From Pseudorasbora parva (Eukaryota; Chordata; Actinopteri; Cypriniformes; Gobionidae), in assembly GCF_024679245.1 (NCBI RefSeq), contig NC_090172.1:1122501-1186500 (forward strand): a DNA stretch of 64,000 nt. The letters run 5' to 3'. The notes beneath the pieces are model-generated. The model saw only the letters and a program-made list of their open reading frames with translations, was not told the DNA's origin and did no database searches. Positions 23,116-33,629 of this stretch are shown here, piece by piece. Within the stretch, counting starts at the first letter, position 1. The number at the start of each line of letters is the position of its first letter. Made by a program: the position numbers and the translations under genes.

Positions 23116-23286
23116 CTAGGACATAAAAATAAAGCAAATTAGTTACAAAAATGATAAGCACTAAATAAAACAGACATATGGTCCTCCTTTGAGATGATAC
23201 ACTGGTTTACTCTAAAGGTGATGATACACAGGGAAAATTTTGAGCAATGTTCCAGGTGAGACACAGGACCAATCTAAAGTATCCAC

Positions 23287-23616
23287 TGTGGCAAGCAGCG
23301 GGGCGAGGGACCGCGAGAGCGGGCCGGTGACAGGTGGTAATGAGTACCAGCTGTGCGACACACCGGCCTCGTCTCGCGGCCGATTGACGGGAGCATAAAA
23401 GGAGGAGCGAATGCAGCGAAAGACGAGAGAGGACCAGGCCTGGATTTTACGTTGTGAGGGGCTGCCCGCGTTTTATTATGTGTGTGTGTGGGCGGGCAGT
23501 CGTCCGTGAGGGGCGGCCCGCGGTTTACTTTTGTTTTGTTTATTTTTTTTGAATTAAAGTTTGTTAAACGTTTGCCGGTTCCAGTCTCCTTCCTTCCATC
23601 AATGAACCCCGTTACA
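23287..23616 (+). mobile_element. Solo LTR, 330 bp, in arsj intron 1
   Basis: It begins TGTGGCAAGCAGCGGGG and ends CCCCGTTACA (TG...CA). CCAC lies on both sides (23283-23286 and 23617-23620). It is the same family as 14003-14267. A TAAAAGG motif near 23396 could be an LTR TATA-like box, and GAATTAAAG near 23552 a poly(A)-like signal. No gag or pol sequence flanks it. Confidence 0.85.
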
Positions 23617-23620
23617 CCAC

Positions 23621-23895
23621 ACTCTCAGGAAAAATTTGCACCATTAGGGGTACAAAAGCTTGCCACTGGGTTAGTGCCCTCAAAAGGACATCTTTGTACC
23701 TTTTTTTATCCCTATAAGGTTCATAGTAGTGCCTGAAGTTACATATTGCTACTCTAAGGCACTAATATACCCCTTTTAAGGGTGAAAAGGGTACAAAGAT
23801 GTCCTTTTATGGGTTCTGCCACAGTGACAAGTTGTTGTATCCCTAAAGGTACAATTTTTGCTATTTTCTTCAAAATAGCAAAAATTGGAGTGTGG
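23621..23895. mobile_element. Palindromic GGTACAAA-type element
   Basis: Two inverted halves: GGGGTACAAAAGC, AAAAGGACATCTTTGTACC at the left, and GGGTACAAAGATGTCCTTTT, CCCTAAAGGTAC at the right, with AGTGCC/GGCACT in the centre. The left end directly abuts the solo LTR target site, so the LTR may have landed at its edge. Confidence 0.65.
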
Positions 23896-24368
23896 ATAGA
23901 AACTTATTGCCCATTCTCAATGAAAAAGTGCCCAAGCAACACCGCCTGGCAACACTGCTCAAAAGCTGTCCCATGTATCATCACCTTAAGGGTGTGTTCA
24001 CACTTGGCAGGTTTGGTTTGATTAAAACAAACTCTGCTGCGATGGCTCTGTTAGTGCGGTTTCAGTTGAATAAGTATGAACGCTGCCCTTCGAACCTAAA
24101 TGCACACCCAACAAGTGGACCGAGACCCATGTTTCTAGGGGGTGTCGGTCCACTTCCAAACAAACTCTGGTGTGGTTTGACATCCGAAGGTGCAACCCTA
24201 AAAAGGACAGAATGCTCAAGGACACCCGGTTCTTCTTGTCATAGTAGCTATGATGACCATTAAAGACGCCGGTTTAGATGTCGGAAACGCCATCTACTTG
24301 TAGCAGGTCTTCGTTTGTGTGCGCAATGGTGAAATTCCTGCTGCTGATCCTTTACACATTTTATAAGC

Positions 24369-24527
24369 CAGGGTTCCTCATATCCAGTCCTGGAGGGCAA
24401 CTCAAATCCTGATCAAACTCACTGACCTGTGATTTTCTAGTGATCCGGAAGACCTTGATTAGCTTGCTCAAGTGTGTTTGATCTAGATTGGAGCTAAACT
24501 CTGTTAGGCAAGATTTGAGGAACCCTG
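24369..24527. mobile_element. hAT MITE, 159 bp, perfect 8-bp duplication
   Basis: It starts CAGGGTTCCTCA and ends with its complement TGAGGAACCCTG. TTATAAGC lies on both sides (24361-24368 and 24528-24535). Confidence 0.92.
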
Positions 24528-24600
24528 TTATAAGCTCTTCATGAATTCTCATCTGATAATAACACCATCACATGTACGCATTGTTTTGGATGTTCGTTAA

Positions 24601-24911
24601 AGCTGAAGTCCGTAACTTTTTGCACTCTGGTGGTAAATAAACAGAACTGCATGCCTCCTGTGGATGAACATTGCAGCCGGAGCTACTTCTCTCTGTTTAT
24701 GTCTATGACGGATCGCGCAGGGACGGTGCTCCTCCGCAGCAGTACCTACCAGTCTGGCCTGAAATAGTCCCAATATAAATACTTATTATAAGTGTACCAT
24801 AATGATTCAGGGTAGGACAAAAACACAGTTTGGAAAATGGATTCATGTTGTACATTCTCATTATATCATTTTTGTAAATCTTGAACACAAAAAAAGTTAC
24901 GGACAGCAGCT
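24601..24911. mobile_element. TTAA-flanked TIR element, 311 bp
   Basis: The ends are AGCTGAAGTCCGTAACTTTT and the complement of AGCTGCTGTCCGTAACTTTT. TTAA lies on both sides (24597-24600 and 24912-24915). Confidence 0.9.
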
Positions 24912-24952
24912 TTAAGTTCTCTTAGAAAATATGTCGCTGTCTAATCAGGCTG

Positions 24953-25312
24953 CACTGCAAAAAAACGCTTTTCTTACTCAGTATTTTTGTCTTGTTTCTA
25001 GTCCAAACATTTAAACATTCTTAAAACAAGAAGTATTTACTAGACAAGCAAAAGTTATTGTCTTGTTTTGGGGAAAATAACTCAAAATGAAGAGAGTTTT
25101 TGCTTAAAATAAGATAAATAATCTGCCAATGGGGTGAGAAAAATAATCTTAATTCAAACAGAAAACAAACTCTCTTCATTTTGAGTTATTTTTCCCAAAA
25201 CAAGACAATAATTTGTACTTGTCTAGTAAATGTTTCTTAATGTAAGAATTTTTTGATATTTTGACTAGAAATAAGACAAAAAAACTAAGTAAGTAAAGCA
25301 TGTTTTGCAGTG
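24953..25312. mobile_element. Palindromic CACTGCAAAAAA element, copy 2
   Basis: Starts CACTGCAAAAAAACGC and ends TGTTTTGCAGTG. One arm has lost the AATCTGCCAATGGGG complement, so the central hairpin is shorter than in the copy at 1348-1724. Confidence 0.8.
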
Positions 25313-25456
25313 TGTGGCCTTATACTGATGGCTTTTGGTTCTTATGGTATCCATAGGTTCTGTGTTAAAAAGGGAGTGAATCAGGACAAATATCATTTTA
25401 GGTTTTGGTCCAGACCAATAGAACAATAGAATGGAACCACAATTGTGAACACACCC

Positions 25457-27420
25457 TAAAACCGCCCATCTAAATCATGTAAAACTGCAACAACACCCTT
25501 GAAAATAATGCAGAAGCAGTCTTTTTTCTGTTTGTGTAGGAAAATGTATATGAGGGACATTCAGATAACAGCTCAACTATAGTCTATGTCAGAAATAAAA
25601 TGGATTTGGCTCAATACAAACCTAGATGGCCTGATGTATATACAGTATGTGCTGATCATGAAGAAAACACTCATCTTTGACTTTACATTGAAATAATTTC
25701 ACATCGGCTTTGGAAGAAATTACATTGTAGTTATAGCAATGCAAACAACTAGTGTTAACCCACAAGATGAAAATATGAACAGACTGCATGAGGGAGAAAA
25801 CAATGAACAGGACAGGTGGGACTAATCAATTAACCAATGAGTGACTACGGCAACTAAACAGGTAAGGAAACTAAACTCGAAGAACCAAAACAACACAAAT
25901 GATATGTGCAATAAAAGTAGTCCATATGACTTGTTCACCAATTCATTCAATAGCTTTGTGTAAGGAACTGGCTTAATATTGTCATTAACTATTGACTCTA
26001 AAATCACAAATATTAAACTGTGGGATGATGATCAGTAATGAAACAAGACTTAATGATGTTTGACATTATCAATGACTCTTGTGGGTCACATCAACCAAAT
26101 ACCATCTGTTTAATAAATGATCTGATTGATCATTTAGACCCTTTTCAAATCACAGTCTTCTATTATATCAGTATCTGCATTTACATCTAATCAATTGTTT
26201 GTAATCGGGCACAGTCAGTCATGTGTAATTAATTGGAAATAATTGGCTAAATCCTAGCCAATTCAATTTAAATCCTAATTGAAATGTCATTCGTATTGTA
26301 AAGGGTGGTCTAAACGTTTTCAAATCCGATCGAGAGGACATCTAAACACTTGATCGGATTGAAAACCAAAACTGAAAAGTATTGCACAATGATGTAGAAA
26401 TGGCTTAATGGCGTATAATGTGTGGGACAAGCAGATGTTGTTGTTGAATAAAGTGTCATAAATGAAACTGTCTGTGAAGCGAAGCAGGACGACGACCCAC
26501 CAGTCCTTGTTTTGGACTCTCATCCACAGATGCCTTGTTTTGGGCTCGGGAAGGGAAATTATCTCATTCAGATTGAAACAAAAGGTGTCCATGTAAACTT
26601 AGCATGTAATGCTTTTATATGGTGGAGACTGAGAGAAGGGAATGGGATCGGGCATGGCATTAGGCCACATCAGCACTTATGCACTACCCACTGCACCACA
26701 GCTTCATTCTGTAACTTATTTCCATATAATGTAGCTTATAACCAATGTTAAACTAAAAACATCTTAACACAATCCAAATGTCCCACAAGACATGGTTTTT
26801 GGGCACCAAAGCCACTATGAAATACGAATCCCCAACCAGCCTGTGCTGGAAGATTTGCTGACCCATGTTCTGCGGCTTGCTCCAACATCCCTCCCACATC
26901 TGCTTTCAATAAGTGGGACTCTCTACAACTAATCAAATTCAGACCACAGAGCATTAAAACACGTTCCCCATTCCCACCAGACCAGCCATTCATTACACCC
27001 TTTTTCTTTTCAGCAACCCAGTAACTAACCAGCTCAAGGCCCTTTTGTCTGACATCAGATCTTCTTAGATGTCTTCAAATTCGTCTTTAAAGCATTGGGG
27101 CCAATTCTGAAATGTTCATCCAAACACATTTCGATGGTCTTTCTTCCATGCTACAACTGGATGATTGAGTCAGTAAGTTGAACTTAAGAGCGTTTTTTTG
27201 AACTGGCTCAAAAGAGATTTGTTGATAAAAAAAGGGCATCGCTACTGTCGTTCATGAATTGTCATAAATACCCCAAGGACAGCTAGTGCAGATGTTACTA
27301 ATGCCAGACTACACTATCTTGACACAATCGTGTCGTGTCGTGGTGATTGAAACGACACGGGCAAAACGACAATGGGCATTGAGATGCAAAAATTGATTGC
27401 TTTATCTTGTATAGTGTGTC
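25457..27420. other. arsj intron sequence without recognised features
   Basis: AT-rich unique-looking sequence. Near 26295-26360 there is a GATCGGATTTGAAAACGTTT-type inverted pair (AAATCCGATCGAGAGG and TTGATCGGATTGAAAAC) suggesting an old DNA-element end. No exon was seen on either strand. Confidence 0.35.
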
Positions 27421-27821
27421 TAGGGATGGGTATTGTTAAGGTTTTAACATTATTACTACTCTTATCGACACTGCTTAGACGTTGCCCCTTTAAGGTCAAA
27501 TGAGATTCTATTAATACACATTATATTTTTTCCCAACTATTAACGCCCATTTAAGTAATAAACTGAGTTTCAGTATTTTGACTGTTCATTTTGACATAGG
27601 CTATTTTTGTTTACAAATCCAATTCCAAAAAGTTGTGACACTGTACAAATTATGAATGAAAAAGGAATGCAATAATTTACAAATCTCATAAACTTATATT
27701 TTATTCACAATAGAATATAGACATACATATCAAATATTACATATATACATATCAAACACAATAAAATATAGACAACAAATCAAATGTTGAAAGTGAGACA
27801 TTTTGAAATGTCATGCCAAAT

Positions 27822-28603
27822 TAGTGTTGTCAAAAGTACCGACCGCGATACCAATTCGGTACTGAAATGTTAAAAATATGACGCTTTGAGCGCTGTTGAG
27901 CGGAATCGTAAACTCCTCTGACTGGCCATTGTGCTCACGCGCTCATCAAAAAGGTCTATGATTGGCTACTTTGATCAGCGCTTCACAAACATGTAAATGG
28001 ATGGACTGCATTTATATAGCGCTTTTATCCAAAGCGCTTTACATTTTTGCCTCACATTCACCCATTCACACACCGACGGCGATGTCAGCCATGTAAGGCG
28101 CCATCCAGCTCGTTGGGAGCAGCTGGGGTTAGGCGTCTTGCTCATGGACACTTCGACACTTGGTCAGGTGGAACCGGGGATTGAACCACCAACCTTGTGG
28201 TTTGTAGACAACCTACATGAACCACTGAGCCACTGCCGCCCCCACATTTTTACATGTTGTAAAAATACATCAATGACGCTTTTCACGGAGCGCTTACACA
28301 GATACACACAGAGCGTTTGAATGCAGGTGTCTATCAGCCTACCGGTCCGCTGGTCGGCGCCTGCTTGTGCTTTCAAACGCTCCCGCTCCCGCTTTCAAAA
28401 CACTTTTCAAACACTTCCGTGTTGTTTCAAAACCGCTGCCGTGCGTTGATCATTGTAGCCAATCACAGGCACATCCGATGAGCGCGTGAGCACAATGGCC
28501 AGTCAGAGGTGTTTACGATTACAGCTCAACAGCGCTCGAAGCGTCACATTTTTAACATTTCAGTACCGATTTGGTATCGCGGTCTGTACTTTTGACAACA
28601 CTA
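27822..28603. mobile_element. hAT-like element (level 3)
   Basis: The ends are TAGTGTTGTCAAAAGTACCG and the complement of TAGTGTTGTCAAAAGTACAG, with a terminal repeat running over 60 bp. TGCCAAAT lies on both sides (27814-27821 and 28604-28611). It contains a SINE-like copy. The element at 54730-55802 starts with the same TAGTGTTGTCA. Confidence 0.92.
27993..28245 (-). mobile_element. tRNA-derived SINE (level 4)
   Basis: On the minus strand the head (28245 down to about 28165) contains GTGGCTCAGTGG, matching the pol III box A, and GGTTCAATCCC, matching box B, at tRNA-like spacing. The tail end reads CCAAAGCGCT/AAGCGCTATATAAATGCAG, which also appears as a short truncated piece near 54373-54391. 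Pol III promoter function is inference from the boxes. Confidence 0.75.
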
Positions 28604-29550
28604 TGCCAAATATTGGCTCATTTTGGATTTCATGAGAGCTACACATTCCAAAAAAGTTGGGACAGGTAGAAAAAAGAGGCCAGAAAATTTAAATGTACAT
28701 ATAAGGAACAGCTGGAGGACCAATTTGCAACTTATTAGGTCAATTGGCAACATGATTGGGTATAAAAGAGCCTCTCAGAGTGGCAGTGTCTCTCAGAAGG
28801 CAAGATGGGCAGAGGATCACCAATTCCCCCAATGCTGCAGCGGAGCAATATCAAAAAGGAGTTTCTCTGAGGAACACTACAAAGAGTTTGAAGTTATCAT
28901 CATCTACAGCGCATAATATCATCCAAAGATTCAGAGAATCTGGAACAATCTCTGTGCGTAAGGGTCAAGGGTCAAAACCAAACTGGATGGCCGTGATCTT
29001 CAGCCCTTAGACGGCACTGCATCACACACAGGAATGCTACTGTAATGGACATCACAACATGGGCTCAGGAATACTTCCAGAAAACATTGGAGAACACAAT
29101 CCACCGCGCCATTCACCGTCGCCGGCTAAAACTCTACAGGTCAAAGAAGAAGCCATATCTAAACATGATCCAGAATCCAACATTCCTATTCCTAAACTTG
29201 AGCAGCTCGTCTCCTCAGTCCCCAGACGTTTGCAGACTGATATAAAAAGAAGAGGGGATGACACACAGGGGGAAACATGGCCACGGCACAACTTTGAGAT
29301 GTGTTGATGCCATGACATTTAAAATCAACTTATCTTTCCCTTAAAATTAAACATTTTCTCAGTTTAAACATTTGATATGTCATCTATGTCACATTCTGAA
29401 TAAAATATTGAAATATGAAACTTCCACATCATTGCATTCTGTTTTTATTCACAATTTGTACAGTGTCCAAACTTTTTTGGAATCAGGTTTGTATTTGATG
29501 GTTTTGAAGCGCACATCGAGTTTAATACTGGGTTTCGGTACCCATCCCTA

Positions 29551-30589
29551 AGTGTGTCAGTGGATGACCGACACATTACACATTACTTCTGCTATTGCTT
29601 AAAGTTGAACAGCCAAGCCATTTTCCCCTAACACTTTGGGTGTGTTTATTATGGCAGTGTTTGCCAATCCTGGTTATTGAGCTCCACCAAACTGCACATT
29701 TTGAATGCCTTCCTTATCTAAACAAGCTGATTTTCTCAGTAACTCATCAGCTCTGAAATAAGGTACAAAGATAAGGAACCAAAGGGCACAGTCCTATTCC
29801 GTGTAATGTGGTGCTGATGGCAGTGTGATGATTTAATTACTGAGAATATGATTTGCTTTAGTTGGCAGGTTTTTCGGTTAGAGGCATATTGGAAGATCTT
29901 AAGAAGGTCATCCCTTTTATCAGATGGTAGTAAATACCTTAAAAGGGTAAAAGCTAAAAACTGAACTTCAGCTTGCTGCTTATATGGGCAGAAGTGATAT
30001 TTTTGGACTACTGATCTAAAGGCATCAGATTCAGAGAAGAGAGAAGTGTTTCAACAAAAACATGACCAATGCCTATCCCCTTAGACTGAAGAGATGGCTT
30101 AGCAGATGCCAAGATAAGCAGCCCAGACTCTTTTGCTGTAATGTAATCTGATGAAGACTGTTTTTGTTGAAGAGCACTTTCAAGATTTAGCAATTCACAT
30201 GCTGACAAATTAACTACTAAAAGCATTTCCATCTGCAGTGTTTATTCAAGATCATATTGTCAACAAATATTAAAGGGGTTATATCATAACAGCGTCCATA
30301 TTTACTCGTCAGTGAGGCCTGCTGGGTGGTCAGAAACTCGCCCCCTCCTATCATGAGCTAGTAATAAGCAGGATATATTTCATTTTTAAGTACCCTTAAC
30401 AAGTACCATATCCGTTTTAACCTTCTTTTTTTTACCATTTCAGCACAAGAATCTGTCACAATAATGACTTCCAATGGGCAGAATATGGTTTACATTTAAA
30501 TGATCATGTTTTGGTGCAGCTTTACTGACTTTACAGAAATTGACACCATTATAAGTTGACCTCAGATGGAGGTCCCTGGAAGAATCCCA
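29551..30589. other. arsj intron sequence, nothing recognised
   Basis: Unique-looking AT-rich sequence with no exon, paired inverted ends or tandem structure seen. Confidence 0.35.
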
Positions 30590-31365
30590 CGATCAATGCC
30601 TTAGCAACCTCTCAGAACATCCTAGCAATGCCCTAGCAACCACCCAGAACACACTAGCAATATCCTAGCAAACAACCAGAACACACTAGCAACCACCCAA
30701 AACACCTTACTAATGCCCTAGCAACCAGCCAAAACATCCTAGAAACTGGCCAACAATGCCATAGCAACCACCCAGAACACCCTAGCAATCACCCAGAACA
30801 CTCTAGCAACCTATCAACAACATAGCAATGTCATCGCAACCACACAAACACCATAGCAACTGCCTAGCAATACCATTGCAGCCACCCAAAACTCCATAAC
30901 AACCGCCTAACAACGCCATAGCAACTACTCAGAACATCCTAAAAAAACACCTGACAATGCTCTAGCAACACCCTAGCAACCACCCAGAACACCCTAGAAA
31001 TAGTCTAGCAATGCTCATAGCAACCACCTAGTAAAGCTTTAGTAACCGCCGAGCAGTGCCCTAGCAATCTCCTATAACACAGTAGCAACACCCTAGCAAC
31101 CGCATAGCAACACCAAAACAGCCAACCAAAACACCCTAGCACCTGCCTAGCAACACCCTAGCAACAACCCAGAATACCTTAACAACCACCTAGCAAACAC
31201 TCAAAACACCATAGAAACTGCCTAGCAACAACCTAGCAACCCACAACCAAGACCACCCAGGAATGATCTAGCAACCGCCTAGCAAACCTAGCAACAAACC
31301 AGAATACCTTTGCAACTACTTAGCAACTGCCTAGCAACATCACAGCAACCACTTATAAATACCCC
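30590..31365. repeat. Degenerate CCTAGCAACCACCCAGAACA minisatellite
   Basis: Imperfect repeats of CCTAGCAACCACCCAGAACA and CCTAGCAACGCC-type units, about 20-30 bp each. Copies are strongly diverged, so this is an old array or one homogenised only weakly. Confidence 0.85.
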
Positions 31366-32064
31366 ACTATAGTTGTCCTGAGATGTTCATTATAATAAAA
31401 ACAATTTGAAAAATATGATCATATTCCCACAAGAGTTCAGCCATTCAGTTCATGGCAGTTTTTTTTTTTAGACCAATGAGATGAAGTTGTCATGGTTACA
31501 CCTCCAAACATTTGGTATCTCTGAAAAGAAAGCCCTGCATGTGCTCTTTACAAGATGAAAACTGTGACTTATATTCTTTGATATGTGTGAAGTTAGTCTG
31601 TTTCCGAGTGTTCTCAGTGTTCTAGGCGAACCACACACTGTGAAGAGATCAGGCTAATAAATCCCCATCCCCGAGCCGAAGCCATTCAGCCCAGAGCTCA
31701 TCGCAGCGACTGTGGGGAGGGGCGACTCATTCCCTACTTCCAAAGCAGGCTGCCAAAAGAGATTCCTAGCAACCTTCCTGTTTCCTGAGGCGTGAAGCAG
31801 ATGTGGGAACACTGGAGTCAGGGTGGAGAACACAAACACAAAACACCACAATCACACAGCATCATTGTCCTCTCTCAAACCATCTGTGCTGTATAAAGCG
31901 CTGGAGAAATAAAGGACCATGAGTAGAAGAAAAAAAAACACCCTGAAGATTTATCAGACAGTTGAGTCTATTGAGGTGCCTGAAGTGTAACTACGAAATC
32001 TTATCTTATCAGAATAATGAGGTGAAGTGACCATCCCAGAGAAGTTTAAGATATATAAATGCCT
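31366..32064. other. arsj intron with a local duplication
   Basis: The text GTTGAGTCTATTGAGGTGCC then TGAAGTGTAAC occurs at about 31961-31991 and again at about 32471-32501, each preceded by ACCATGAGTA and an A-rich run. The two copies bracket the ATTC array and the small degenerate CTTTATATC array. Confidence 0.6.
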
Positions 32065-32065
32065 C

Positions 32066-32145
32066 ATTCATTCATTCATTCATTCATTCATTCATTCATT
32101 CATTCATTCATTCATTCATTCATTCATTCATTCATTCATTCATAG
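32066..32145. repeat. (ATTC)n tetranucleotide microsatellite
   Basis: About twenty copies of CATT/ATTC. Confidence 0.97.
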
Positions 32146-32149
32146 ATTC

Positions 32150-32405
32150 ACAGGCTCACTTTATATCTCAATGCTGACTTTATATCGCAATTACGATTTT
32201 ATATCTCACAATTCTGACTAATTCTGACTTTATATCACAATTACGACTTTATATCTCACAATTCTAAAAAATTCTGACTTTATATCGCAATTACGACTTT
32301 ATATCTTGCAATGATTTTATATCACAATTACGACTACATCACGCAATTCTAACTTTATATCGCAATTACGACTTTATATCTCGCAATTCTAACTTTATAT
32401 CACTT
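32150..32405. repeat. Degenerate CTTTATATC array, proximal block
   Basis: Repeats of CTTTATATCGCAATTACGA and CTTTATATCTCACAATTCTGA, related to but more diverged than the 9 kb array at 33630. It looks like an outlying older block of the same satellite. Confidence 0.85.
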
Positions 32406-32499
32406 TATAAATAAAGGCGAGGGCTTGACCATGAGTATAGAAGAAGAAGAAAAAACACAAAAAAATAACAGTTGAGTCTATTGAGGTGCCTGAAGTGTA

Positions 32500-33115
32500 A
32501 CACGGCGTCCACACGGAGACGCGTTTAGCTGTATACGTATAAATTTTGTACCGTATCAGCGTTTCGTCCACACGGATCCGGCGTTTTAGAAGCATGAATC
32601 CGTTATTTTCTGAAACCGTGTCCCAGAGGGGATAAATCTGAAAACGACAATCTTCCGTTTTCGTGTGTACAGCCAATCCGTATAATTTGTGAAATGGTGA
32701 TGTCATCACACTGCGTCCAGCACGCGGTGAAAGAGCTAAAGGATAAAGCTACGGGCACTGGGCATGCGCACATCAATATCACGTAATTTAATGACCGTAT
32801 CTGCATTACTGTAAGGGTATGTTTAGGGTAGGCGTTAATAAAACACATCTGTTAAGTAGCAAATGTATTTCTTGTTTTTTTAACGTGAGATTGTGCCTCA
32901 CCTCCGACCACTGCTGTATCCCTACTAGCCACAACTCTTCTTCTCCATTTTTAGTGTATTTCTGTGGCAGAATTACAGCGCCACACACTGGCCTGGCATG
33001 TAAACTACATCGTTTTGAGTTGGTTTCGGTGATCTCGTGTGGACGCAGATACTTCTTGAAACGGGGGGGGGGGGGGGGTGTATTTGGAAAGCTCTGGCTT
33101 CGTGTGGACTAAGAT
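32500..33115. mobile_element. Candidate DNA element with GTCCACACG ends
   Basis: The left side reads GGCGTCCACACGGAGACGCG and the right side is the complement of TAGTCCACACGAAG. Inner copies of GTCCACACGGATCCGGCGTT and GTGTGGACGCAG strengthen the match. No clear target duplication was found. A poly-G run lies at 33062-33078. Confidence 0.5.
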
Positions 33116-33629
33116 TCACAGACTCAGTCACTAAACTCGTCAATCTTCAGCTGTTCATCTTCCAACATTCCTCACTGTAGAGGTCAACACTCCACAAGAT
33201 TTATGGCTATTCAGTTATGGAAGGGTTCATCCTATTCAGCAATTATTCATCTTCTTTAATATATAAAATAGGTATAAAGAATAATTTTATGGCTGCCTTG
33301 TAATTTTTTGCCCTATTATGAAAGCGAGTTTCCACCACAGGATAAAACATTTTAAAAGATAATTCTGACTTTTCCCCCGAGTTGCGAGTTATGAAGTCAC
33401 GACTGTGAAAGTTGTAATTCTTTTTTTTTTCTTGCAGCTGCAAGTTTATATCACGCAATTCTGCCTATAGAGCCCAAAGTATCCTTTGTTTTTTTACACG
33501 CGGATACAAATATCTAGCAGCACGTGTTCAGAATGAGAGTGCTCTTCTGATGACAAAACTCATGTCACACACACTGTGCACTGACCCTCGCCTAAAAGGT
33601 GAAGTACACTTTGGCTGACAATTACAATT

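Larger units (their letters stand above)
23990..25456. mobile_element. PIF/Harbinger-like element carrying three smaller elements
   Basis: The ends are GGGTGTGTTCACAC and the complement GTGAACACACCC. TAA lies on both sides (23987-23989 and 25457-25459), the usual TWA target of this superfamily. Inside are a 159-bp hAT MITE, a 311-bp TTAA element and a palindromic CACTGCAAAAAA element. No transposase was seen. Confidence 0.85.
27614..29491 (+). mobile_element. Tc1/mariner element, internally deleted (level 2)
   Basis: The inverted ends read CAAATCCAATTCCAAAAAGT and the complement of CAAACCTGATTCCAAAAAAG, with TA on both sides (27612-27613 and 29492-29493). The plus strand keeps pieces of transposase: SLRNTTKSLKLSSSTAHNII then FRESGTISVRKGQG (28860-28975), and further helix-turn-helix text to about 29170. 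The central and C-terminal catalytic part is deleted: text jumps at about 29175 to a C-terminal piece (PIPKLEQLVSSVPRRLQT). Inactive. Confidence 0.88.
27421..29550. mobile_element. hAT-like element, outer shell of a four-level nest
   Basis: The ends are TAGGGATGGGTA-type at both sides (TAGGGATGGGTATTG and the complement of TAGGGATGGGTACCG). AGTGTGTC lies on both sides (27413-27420 and 29551-29558), a perfect 8-bp duplication. Most of its length is the Tc1 element inserted at 27614-29491. Confidence 0.9.

Noticed and set aside
22707..23126. Plus-strand frame of 139 codons
   Set aside because: It is the antisense shadow of arsj exon 2.
28165..28245. Functional tRNA gene
   Set aside because: Box A and box B words are present on the minus strand, but the region does not fold into a cloverleaf that I can see and continues into a SINE body.
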